Source of the DNA: Apostichopus japonicus
Taxonomy: Eukaryota; Echinodermata; Holothuroidea; Aspidochirotida; Stichopodidae
Assembly (NCBI RefSeq): GCF_037975245.1
Contig: NC_092573.1
Coordinates: 16,854,265-16,918,264 of the forward strand
Direction: 5' to 3'
DNA: 64,000 nucleotides
Every line of letters begins with the position of its first letter. The first letter of the stretch is position 1. The translations under genes and the position numbers were made by a program. This document shows, one piece after another, positions 24,376 to 34,837 of the stretch. The notes beneath the pieces are model-generated. The model had not been told where the DNA came from, did no database searches, and saw only the letters and a program-made list of their open reading frames with translations.

Positions 24376-25499
24376 TGTTAGGAACATGATTTGAACAAAA
24401 CAGAGGCCCCTATAAATTTTTATTAAGTTACCTTCACAGATAGTGGTACAGCCATTCAGAGGTTAGGGGAAAATGACCTGTCAGTGGCACATTGATATAC
24501 CATATGACATTGTGTTGCTGTACTATTCATTTGCTCTGAGTTTTGTTCCTTTCTACCCCTCAGGTATGTTCTTTTTACTTTATTGTACTTATTACTCTTA
24601 TCTTTAATAGTTAAAGGATCTAACTGATGTATTCTTATTATTATTCATGGTAACATTCAATAGAAATGTCAAGATATTGAAGTGCACCTTTTTATCAATG
24701 CTAGTAGTTTCATATGTTCTTAATATAGCCTTAAGCTGTATGTTACCTGTATGGTACATTGTTATTTGATATGGTGAAGCCACTGCAGCTACGCCCAGGA
24801 ACGAGGTGGTTCCATGGTGTCAAATTACTTAGCAGGTATAACCTGTGCTGCATAGACTAATTAGATGGATTGTTCTATTGGAAGAGGGGTTGATTAAAGT
24901 AGCTACACAGCAAGCTGCATAGGGTAGACCCCCTACAGAGGTTTGGGTGCACAGGATTGGTGGAACTGTTTAGGTTACCATGGCAATCCTATACCAGGTA
25001 GAGATATTGTTCTTATTAGCTGTGTACTACCTGTGCAGTGGTAGCGTGTGGGTACAACTATATTGAAACCTTTGTTTTAATAATAAGTCGTAAGCTAGCT
25101 CCCTAGTTCATGCAGGGAAATGTTGCTAGTCTAGGGGTGCACAGAGGATTAAGATGTTAGAATAAATATTAGCACTTCTGTGTGCAGCTGTGTGGGTCAT
25201 GTCAGTTAGTTTGGTGGATATGTTTGTTGGTCTATGCGTGAGTGCGTGTTATCTGTAGGTTGATTAGGTTTATCTGTTTATCAATAAATGCATGATGTTG
25301 CACTGAGGTTGATATGATATAACAGAGAGCTGTAAAGGACAATTATGTTCTAGATTAAAGGGTTGTAAATAAACATTGATATACCATATGACATTGTGTT
25401 GCTGTACTATTCATTTTGCTCTGAGTTTTGTTCCTTTCTACCCCTCAGGTGGCCTATATATTGGCTCATACCTAGGTCACCCGAATCCCCGGGGTAACA
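24376..25499 (+). repeat. 3' LTR, uninterrupted (1,124 bp)
   Basis: TGTTA...TAACA. It serves as the empty-site reference for the insertion in the 5' LTR. The internal 77/78-bp direct repeat is at about 24489-24565 and 25373-25450. It is followed directly by the remaining TA repeats of the target. Confidence 0.95.
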
Positions 25500-25519
25500 T
25501 ATATATATATATATAAATA

Positions 25520-26146
25520 CAGGCGTGTATCCAGGATTTTCTAACCCGGGGGCGCGATCGAATTACTATCTAAGCGGAGCGCCACAGAAAATTTCTGGTT
25601 TTGATAGCCCCCAGATCACAGGAAATGGCACTTCTCGGGCTTGAAAATGATCAACAAGTTGTACACTTTGGCCTGAGAATCAAGTTTTCCCAATTGTTTT
25701 TTTCAATCCATAACCTTTTTCAAGATTGTCACCAGTCACACATCATGTTCGAACTCATCGCTTCTCCTGTGGATCATTGCTTTGGAAGGTAATACTACGT
25801 AACGGCCTATACAATACCCGTCAGCCCCACTTTTCAAGGTTTGAAGCCGATTACTTGTTCAGAATTTGAATAATAAATTCACTTCAAAACATATCCATAA
25901 ATGTTGCACAAAATTTCATCTATGGTCAACCAATATAGAAAAAAAAAACCTTCAACCCCTAACAAACCGGTCAAAATGGCACGAGTAGAGGGAAGTATGA
26001 TGAAGAATGTTGGTCAGGGAATTTTCGAAAATTCAGACACAGTTAATTTATTGTGTACAAATATTATAAATATAAAACTTCGATATCGTTAAAAAAGACA
26101 CATATCTTCGCCCACATCCCCCCCCCCCTCCTTGGCTACGTGCCTG
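25520..26146. mobile_element. Dispersed element with CAGGCGTGTATCCAGG end
   Basis: The left end is CAGGCGTGTATCCAGGATTT and the right end CTTGGCTACGTGCCTG. The body matches 35761-36340 and, inverted, 37900-38499 (for example AAATGGCACTTCTCGGGCTT, TTTTTCAAGATTGTCACCAG). It is non-coding. The target duplication is not clear. Confidence 0.65.
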
Positions 26147-26533
26147 CGGTTAGAAATCTTGTAGGAAACAGGCTAAATGGAAACCCAGTGAACCCATATC
26201 GATGTGGATCATATATATGATTGTACGTTCTTACACTCATACACAAGAGATGTACAGACATTATGATAATAATCATGAGTGACAACATGCTATACGGTCA
26301 CAGGTCACAGAAACGACGACGAAGAGTCATTTACCTCATGGAGCATGTGTTAGATGAAGTTTTAGCCACCGCCAAATAGGATTTGGATAAATAATCTCAC
26401 GCATTATTTTCTAGTTATAGCTATAGCCACACAACAAAACTATGCCACCAAATATTGGGGGGATATTAGATACTGTATCCCCCACCTAAAATATGTCCCC
26501 CCCCCCCCCATGATCGCCGCTCATGGCTGCAAC

Positions 26534-26790
26534 GTTCCGTCTGGCTGTGCCTGTGCGTCTGCGATGGAAAGGAGCTGATCGAGCACAGCTGCTATTGAAT
26601 TGAACCTGTGCTCATCGATGCTCGCGTTAATCCGTTCTAAATTTCTCTTTGCTTTGGAGAAGACGTTCTTTCGCTGCAGAAGCATTCTCATGGCCAGTTA
26701 AGAGCCTCTCTACTTCGCACAAAATCCGAGAACTTCTGTCAATAACGATCTGTGCTTCATCAAGTTTACCGCCATCGCCAAGGTGAAAGT
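26534..26790 (-). pseudogene. Coiled-coil N-terminal ORF of the GATATC element, frameshifted
   Basis: One frame (26790 to about 26627) encodes LDEAQIVIDRSSRILCEVER with LLTGHENASAAKERL. A second, overlapping frame continues NLERINASIDEHRFNSIAAV and LDQLLSIADAQAQPDG to the insertion point at 26534. Together they resemble the 99-residue ORF of the CTTAAG element at 44697-44993 (same spacing of L.E..QI, NN/EN..A..RL, .RI...ID/LD...F..I). The protein is predicted helical. The position beside the right array, reading inward, is the same in both elements. A frameshift between about 26640 and 26700 suggests this copy is dead. Confidence 0.5.
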
Positions 26791-26887
26791 AACGCTACCC
26801 GTACCCTGTTGTCTCGTCTCTGTCATTTGCATGTACTGCACAGTACACTGACATCGTGTGCGCATGCTTGTAAGACGGGCTGCCACG

Positions 26888-27405
26888 GTTGAATTACTGA
26901 TATCATCGTCACGGTTGAATTACTGATATCAGCAAATGATTTGTTGATATCATCAAATGAATTGATGATATCATCAAATAATTGTTGATATCATCAAATC
27001 ATTTGATGATATCATCAAATAATTGCTGATATCAAAAATTATTTGCTGATATCACCAAATAATTGTTGATATCAGCAATTCATTTGCTGATATCACCAAT
27101 TCATTTGCTGATATCACCAATTCATTTGCTGATATCACCAAATAATTGCTGATATCTGCAAATATTTGTTGATACCAGCAATTATTTGTTGATATCAGCA
27201 ATTATTTGATGATATCAACAAATGGATTGGTGATATCAGCAAATGAATTGGTGATATCAGCAAATGAATTGCTGATATCAACAATTATTTGGTGATATCA
27301 GCAAATAATTTTTGATATCAGCAATTATTTGATGATATCATCAAATGATTTGATGATATCAACAATTATTTGCTGATATCACCAAATATTTGATGATATT
27401 ATCAA
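26888..27405. repeat. Right GATATC palindrome array
   Basis: About 23 GATATC sites every 20-21 bp, the inverse of the left array. A short direct duplication, CACGGTTGAATTACTGATATC, marks its inner edge. Confidence 0.9.
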
Positions 27406-27443
27406 ATATCGAATAAAAAGTAAAACGGCTTGCCATACGGCCG

Positions 27444-27640
27444 GTGTAGCAGTACAAACTGTCGCAAATATTCCATATTCAGTATAAACTGTCCCAGTCC
27501 CACTGGGACAGTTTATACTGAATTTACCAGTACATTTAGTCTCCCGGACCTTTTGTACAAGACCAGTTGGTACAGACTGTCTCCCAGGACAGTTTATGCT
27601 ATGATGAAACGAGGGGGGACATTATTTGTTGGTCGCATAT
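27444..27640. repeat. Cluster of GTACAAACTGTC/GGGACAG words with a 19-bp hairpin
   Basis: A perfect hairpin, CAGTATAAACTGTCCCAGT / ACTGGGACAGTTTATACTG, lies at 27480-27520 with a 3-base loop. Degenerate repeats of the same word follow (GTACAGACTGTCTCCC, GGACAGTTTATGC). A related cluster lies at 33500-33690. Confidence 0.6.
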
Positions 27641-27804
27641 TTGGTTGTAAATTGTGTCCCCCTGAACACTACGTCCGCATTAGCATGTACGTTCGAGTAG
27701 CAAAAATTTAATTAGTAATGGACTCTGGCAGTATCCGTATTATTAGCAAACTGTCGTATTTCGGCTTCCGTATATTTAGCAGTAAAGTCGTGCGACAACT
27801 AAAA

Positions 27805-30800
27805 ATGGAAAAGCTAACAGAAAACGTGAGACAAATTGCAGATATTCTAAGAGATGAGAGCTATCCAAGTGGGTTTACAAGAATAAAACAGAGAAGGATC
27901 TTACGGAGACAAAGTCAGTCTTTCAGACTGGCTGAAAATGGAACTCTTGCATACCGAAAATAAAGGAAAGTTTTGCTATCTAGGGCTTCTCAACTCGCCC
28001 AAATCGAGGCAGCTCTTACTGACTAGTGACATCTATAAGGTAATGTCTGTAACTTACAGTATAGGATACACAATATGGTATTGGTTGTTAAATGGCGAAC
28101 GGCCATTCCACAGTTAAACTATAACCAGGCCTCTAGGACTGATTGGTTCACAAATCATGATATTCTTTTACCACGTTTGGTTAGTTGTAAAAACTCATTC
28201 GCAAAAGTCAAGCAATTGCTTATGCAACATTATAATCAGTTGTATGCTTGAGCAAAGTTGTTAGGGCCTATTTCTTTTCGTTTTGTTTACCCAATTGTCT
28301 TTTGTGAAAATTATTATAAATTTCTACCTTTTATCGCCCTGCCTATCATAAAAGATAACAACAGATCACTAATGCTTACAGAGCTAGTCTGGTTTGCATG
28401 CATGGGACACTATAAAATGCTATTATTGGACTATAGCATATAGCCTAGCCTACTTCTAGAGGAAAGTGGCACTAATACTGTACATAACAAATTCACGTTC
28501 ATTAATTTTGGTTGGTAAGAACAGATATTGAAGGCCTGATAGTACTTTTTTAGGTTTGGCATATTCTCTACATATGCCAAACCTCACTGCAGAAGAAAAC
28601 TATATCTATAGACCCAAATAGTGGCCATGCAATATGTACAATAATGGGAATATTCCATTTCAAACACCGATATAGAGTTGTAATTCAATTTTAAGGCACT
28701 TCAGCTAGAACTACCAATCCTGCAGCCCATATATTTGTGTGTGTTTGTTTGTTTGTTTTTTTTGGGGGGGGTGGGCAAAAAAACATGATATCTCCTTGAT
28801 CATGAATTTTCTTATCTCTTTGAAGGTGTTCATCTTTGCATAGATAAACCAGACAACAGACTATGTCTAGATTCTATTGGAAAACTATCAACGTTGATGT
28901 AACAAGTTATGTTCAACAGGATGTCAAAGCGTCATTGTCCTGTAGACCTACGAACAAGTCTCCATAGCATTCCTGTAACTGGATTATGGAAACAGGTAAA
29001 TTCTCAATCTGTTTTAATTGCACAAGATGTCCGCAGTATGCAGTGAAGGTTTAGTATAGTTAATGTCACTCTTTCTGGACAAATTCAACATTTAAAAGTT
29101 TAAAGGTAGTCTGTATTGGCCCTAAATTTTGGCCACTTTAATTGCTAAAAGTTTTCAAAAAGTACTTTCCAAGGGGTAATAACCCTTTAAATTGTGCTCA
29201 GACATTCTAAATGATGACACGAGATATTGAATGTCCCAGTGAGGTAAATTTCCTCCAGGGAAATAAACATACTAAAAGAATTTTGTCCATAGTGAAAATT
29301 TGGCATATTTAAGGCCTATACAGCACACTCTGGCCTAACTGCAGAGCAACCATCAATACAGGAATATAATTGTAAGTTGCAAAAAGTGGCGTATCATTTT
29401 TCTGGTTTAGTGGTTGAAGAGATTGTAAATATATGGTACAGTATGGTGTAAGTTACATTTTCATGTTTGCAAGGTAAAAATAATTGGCCTAAATCCACCA
29501 ACACCCTGTTTCGATCAGATATCCCACTGTTTTTATCTAGATCTGTGTACAGAATGAAGCAATGGAATAGAACAACAGTCAAGGCAAAGCCTGCAACTGG
29601 TATTTGTTTTTGAAATTAGCACCTAAATGCTGTCTTCTTTCTTAACAGGTTGGTGTAGATCTTATTGGTCCTCTACCAGTGACAGCTGCCAAGCGACTGT
29701 ACATCATAACACTGTCTGACTTCTATTCAAAGTGGCCTGAGACTAAGGCAGTGCCTGAAAAGACTGCAGCATCAACTTCTTATTGCATTACTGATGTGAT
29801 GATGAGGTTAGCATGTCTTAAAAAGTGAATAATTTTCTGTAGTTAGTTCCAATATGAATGGCATCATATCTGTTATTTGTACCATGCAAATAACTTGTAG
29901 TGCATGGCAGAATGCTGTGTTTGAGTATAAATTATTTCCAAATAGGTATTAAGCATACAGAAAGATCACGAAGGTAGGTGAGAACAGAGAAAGTGTACTG
30001 TAAATCTTTGCAGGTTAAGTCCCCATTAACAAGTTTATATGTACATAGTTTTTGTTCCTATATTTACTTGCAAAGTTTCCACCTTTGGTTCTTAAGTAGC
30101 ATATAGCCTGACAATTGTCGTCATTTGATTTACATCCCCAAAAAGTGATTTTGGCTGGACATGTTTCACTGCAGCAGACACAGTTTATTTGTTCAAACAA
30201 ATGATGAGTAAATAATTAAGACCACATTCCACAGCTAGACACCACCTATTGTGTGTTGTTTTTCAGAAAGGTGTTGGACAGTTTGATATTGTAACCACAG
30301 GGAACTTTTCTGTTTAGAAAGTGTCAACTTATTACCACTTGGCTGTTTTGACAGGAATTTCGACAAGATAAGAGAGATAATGTATCAACTGAGTTTTGGT
30401 ACCATTTCTCTGTTAGGTCCGTTGTGGAAAATTGCTAAATGTGTTTGTGTGTGTGGTGGGGGATATTTCCTGAAACCTGGGAGAGGGACCCCTTTTTCTT
30501 TGGCATAATAAGGCAATGTTTAGGTCTCTTGATGCAAAATGATGTATAATAGTACATTTTACTATAATAATGGTAAGCTAGCATTATTTGTTTTTGCATT
30601 TGGGTCATACAGAGGGTGTTTTGAACCCCCCATGAATCCTGATTCAGGACAATTAATGTTTGATCGGCATTAAACAGTCATACCATGCACACATACATCA
30701 ATAGAGCACCAAAAGGCATCAAATTTCTGTTGTATCCTAGCTTACTCTAATTTGATAAATTTCTGATATTAAATTTAATTAATATGCCCCAAAGTTGTAT

Positions 30801-31205
30801 TGGCTCATGTGGTTAAAACTTTTCAGGTTTGGTAGTGAACTGTACAATATAGCGCCAAAATTATGACATGCAATCTCCAATTAATAAAATGGAGCCAGTA
30901 ATCCCATAAACATGTAGGTGTCACAATAAAAGATCATCCAATTAACTCAATGCCTAAGCTTAGTTCAGTTGTACACTATACAGTCTACACTTAACCAACA
31001 TGGTGAATGTTAATTATCTTTGTAGTGGAGCTTACACATAACTTTTCAAGATGATAATTTATTTTATATATGACTTACAGTGTGGTATTCACTACTCATA
31101 ATATTGCTTTCAACTTTTATTTTGCACAGATTTGGTTGTACTGATATCTCATCCCTAACCACCAATGGAGGGAGTATGTATGAGGTTAACAGAAGACATG
31201 TCTAG
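27805..31205 (+). pseudogene. Gypsy-integrase-like (KRBA2/GIN-type) multi-exon gene, decayed
   Basis: The first segment (ATG at 27805) reads MEKLTENVRQIADIL, YPSGFTRIKQRRILRRQS and FRLAENGTLAYRK. This is the YP..itk.kkR.IRR....F.l..G.LyYK pattern before the integrase zinc finger. A TAA at about 27961 interrupts a frame that goes on RKVLLSRASQ. Exon 28920-28995 encodes LHSIPVTGLWKQ and exon 29649-29806 VGVDLIGPLPVTAAKR..DFYSKWPE, with the first catalytic Asp. Exon 31130-31205 encodes FGCTDISSLTTNGGSMYEVN and then a stop. Borders are GT-AG and phases join. The second catalytic Asp (expected in SDQGREF) is replaced. The integrase is therefore inactive: a decayed Ginger-like transposon gene or a host gene of that origin. 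The HHCC exon was not found. Confidence 0.65.
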
Positions 31206-33459
31206 ACGATTTTCTTAGCAGTTAACTTGTTACCGACAATAATCTTGTCTTTCACTCTAACATATCATGAGAGAAAATTGCGTCGGCTGCTATACGTTTA
31301 AGCAAAGACAGGCCATTGACTTTTCACTGCCAGTCGTAGTCGAGGGATGTGACGCTCGAAATTCTTTATCACCTCATTACTTCATTAAATAACAAATAAG
31401 AAGGCGTGTTTCTTGGTTCTGGAAGTTGTGTTCAAGATAAGTTCTCATAGTAAAACATATAACCGACCATGTTCTTCTTCCTGTTGTAACTTTTGCTGTT
31501 ATGGATTTCTGTGTAAGTCTTAACGAAAAACCCATTGGATATATGAGAATCAGCTATTTTATTTGTAATTAACAATCAAGATTAAATTTTTGACGGTATC
31601 AAGTTGCACATTAAAGCATTATATAGGTAATCCTACTGTTTGTGGAAAGCAGTTCAAGGGGGGAATTCTAATAGGGAAACTTCTGCATGGTTTTATTGAG
31701 GTCTTTACCAAACTCTAAAGAGGATGTTCTTCATGTGGATTATGAGAGTTTCAAGTACATATTGTTTGAAGAAGAGTGACAGTAGTATATCATTAATCAA
31801 GCAATACCTCCCTGCTTGAAGGATGCTCTAGAAAGCAGGGATTATCTTTAGTTGCATCAGAGCTACAAAGGGAGAGTCATCATTCCAGTTAAATTTCCCC
31901 ATGCAGGGGGTAGGAAGTGAGGGTGGGCACACAACATCAGAGGGACATTTTCTCATTCCACAACCACCACTCGATATGCTATAAACCGATACACACCGGC
32001 CATATCACTTAAATATGATGTATGATGTGTTAGTATGTTATCAATACTATTTATTGAGATTGTTAATAGTTAAACGTGCTATAAAAAGATATGGGATGCC
32101 ATTTAAAAATAGCATGTACAGACAGTGCCCCCCCCCCCAGGCTCCTACCTCCCAGATCCCATGTATAATCATTTTTCACTCTTTGCCCAGTCTGATATAG
32201 ATTCAGAATATTGTGTTTGTACATGACTATCATCCAATTTCATGTTTTGATTTTTACTATATTAACTTTCTTTTAACAAACTTTTCTCTACAAGAATGAC
32301 ATATTTAAAGTGTGAGAAACATGATGAGACAAAAAATCTAGCATATTGCATCCTGCTCTGTCCTATTTGCTTTATTCTTTCCCTTGTTTGGCTTTGTTTT
32401 GTTTCCTGTATGTTTGCAGCTCTTTTGAAGAGGGTATCGTTCTAATATATCTTTTCTAATTTGAACCACTTTTGTCCAATAAGAAACATTCATAATAAGA
32501 AACAACGAACCTTTATCACTGGAATTGCCTGGAATGCCATTTGTCTATACAAATGAAAATTTGCTTCACGCATGGCCATCACAACGGGGCTTAGGGGGCA
32601 GGGGGTGGGGGAATGGCCCTCCACCTTGTTGAGAGGGAGAAAACCTTGACGATTGAGTGACAAAAATAAGGAAGGGTAAAAAAGTAAACAATAAAGTAGT
32701 AATGAAAGTCAATAAATAGGTGTCAAGCCCATACGGAGAGGGTTGGGGCAGTGTTGACATGTTCAAGGTCAGAGAAGTATCTAGTCCAGCTACTTCATGG
32801 TTGTTATTAGCAAACAAAAATATTTTGGAACTCATCACAGATAGGTCACAGACTTAAGAAGACCCCTCCCCAGGACACAAATTCGATAACTTACCATCCC
32901 AACTCCCCCCACGCCCTTATTCGTAACTTGAAAACACCCTCGGTTCCCGTCCTATAATGAGCTTTACGCACGGATGAAATTTCATATTGCCTAGGCAACT
33001 CTTGTAGACCCATGAAGTACAGTTACCATACTTGCCAAAACTTACCCACTGTGTGTTAGGGAAATACGGCAACAATGAAGTTTGGACTCCTAAAGTTCGT
33101 AATATTTTACCTCTGCAATTATCATTTTTTGTTGCTGTTGCATTCCCTATCCCGTACCCGCCCTCCGTTGGGAGGGGGGGGAGTTAGGTTTATACTATCC
33201 CTCCCTCTGTAAAGATGACTATGAACGCAATGTAGTTGCCGAATACAACATGCAACATATACGGAGGATGAAATAGCAGCAATCACAACAAAAACATGAT
33301 TAACATCTTCTACAGATGGAAGACTTGTTTCTTTTTCTTCTTCTTTTTTTCCCCTTCTATTTTTTGTTTTGCAGCAACGCACAACGTCTCATTTATTTCC
33401 TGTAACATTTAACTCTGATGTATGCATCTGCTCTAATTATTGATATAATGAACTCAATT
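31206..33459. other. No gene or bounded repeat recognised
   Basis: AT-rich with short C runs (32128-32139, 32870-32910). ORFs here are short and have no recognisable motif. Confidence 0.45.
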
Positions 33460-33499
33460 GCCTTTTGAATGTCGAAATGCTTAAATTTTATGCGGGACA

Positions 33500-33690
33500 A
33501 AAGATGCTATGAAGTATTTGCGGACATTCTGTACCAGGACATTTCGTCCGGTGGGACTATATTTGCTGTGAGGGTGGGACACAATTTTCAGCAGATAATG
33601 TCCGACCGGACTAAATATGCTGGTACAAAGTGTCCGCGGAGACACTTTGTACAGGGGGACACTCTGTACTGTCACACCGGCGTGCGAGTG
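33500..33690. repeat. Inverted GTCCGG / GTACAAAGTGTC word cluster
   Basis: GTACAAAGTGTC and GACACTTTGTAC form a 12-bp perfect hairpin at 33623-33652. GTCCGGTGGGACTATATTTGCTG (33548-33570) is imperfectly mirrored by CAGCAGATAATGTCCGACCGGAC (33590-33612). The words are related to those at 27444-27640. Confidence 0.55.
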
Positions 33691-33821
33691 AGCCATCTTG
33701 TAGGGCATATTAGCTTCAATGAAGTGGTAGATTGCATATAGTGGTTTCACATCCGAGTGCAAGTTCAAATATACTTCTTTGAATTTACCCGACTGATCAG
33801 AGAACTTTACGCAAACTTGCA

Positions 33822-34600
33822 CGCAATCAGTCTAGAGCATCGCCCATGATGACAGACTCTTGGATGGACTTTGATGTGACCACGTGTAAAACATGAACAC
33901 CACAATGTATGTACAGGCTAAGAGGTTGAACGTTCTTAATATTTGCTTTACAGCCATTGTATTCCCTGGCCATATTACCGGCTCCGTCGTATGTTTGTGC
34001 CCTCAAATTTGCTTTCGAAATCTGAACTCGAATCATTACATCCTGTAACATAGCCGAGCGATCGGTGCTGCACCCGTTGTTTCCTTCTGATTGTATAACC
34101 CAATTAAATCCTCTCTTGTTCTTTTCCAGAGATATATTGTGTCCCATCACAAATAATACCAAACTGAAGAGATTCCTCATTAACTTGTCTAACAATATCC
34201 CGCACTATATCACGGCCCATGATCTCAAGAATCTCGTTGATAATTACGCTGCTTGTATAATTAGTTTTTCTCGCCAACCGAGTAGCCAGGTTTCTATCAT
34301 CTTCGCTACGCAAACTCACCAGTTTCTTGAACTTCCCGCTGTCATTTTCTTTCCCTCGCAAAGCAGAGCCTTCTGACGCCAAGTATCTGATCGATGTAAC
34401 AATGTTCATTAGAGAGAGCACCCCTTGCATTTTCTTGGTCACTTAGACGTTGAATATCCGACTGTGTAATAATGTCCTATTTTCGTAAGTTCACTCGTTT
34501 TTCTTTAGCAGAGCGATGTATGTCACTTTTGTCATGGAACTTGAAAGCTTCTCGGGCTCTCTTCCAGGTTGAAAATCCATCAACGTCGAAAGCACTTTCA
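33822..34600 (-). pseudogene. TTF-type hAT transposase, middle part (DUF4371-like)
   Basis: Reading down from 34600 are DVDGFSTWKRAREAFKFHD (end of the TTF zinc finger), SIRYLASEGSALRGKEND, YTSSVIINEILEIM and FGIICDGTQYIS. After a frame change come LRAQTYDGAGNM and LYIHCGVHVLHVV. This order is diagnostic of the ZMYM/TTF-like hAT transposases (RYLA..G.ALRG; NEil; CHAH.lNL). Frameshifts and stops (about 34475, 34150) make it dead. The N-terminus continues at 39527-39775 beyond the nested insertion. The C-terminal dimerisation domain is missing locally; a copy of that region lies at 10620-11224 but need not come from the same element. Confidence 0.78.
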
Positions 34601-34837
34601 CTGCGATGCAAGGGCGTCTATAGGAACCGGGGGGCTGGGTGGCGCCAGCCCCCAGTGAAAAATATGGGGGCGGAAGTATTATTCCGCCCCCCCCCCCCGC
34701 TTCGCAAGTCAGAAAACCCCTTTTTCATTTCCAAATGAGAAAAAAATCTCATTGGAGCACCAAATTGCATCTAAGGCCAGGTGAAAATGCAAAATTATTT
34801 ACAAAATGGAGTGGTTGTTGAAGTGTGCTATAGGGAT

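Larger units (their letters stand above)
12451..25499 (+). mobile_element. Ty3/Gypsy LTR retrotransposon, nearly intact, 5' LTR interrupted
   Basis: The order is LTR, primer-binding site, gag, pol (PR-RT-RNaseH-INT), polypurine tract, LTR. Both LTRs start TGTTA and end TAACA and are 1,124 bp once the insertion and its 3-bp duplication are removed from the 5' copy. By eye they differ at one base (A at 17678, T in the 3' copy), implying recent insertion. There is no envelope ORF and no chromodomain. Without the insertion the element is 8.6 kb. The domain order RT-RNaseH-INT puts it in Ty3/Gypsy rather than Copia. Confidence 0.95.
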
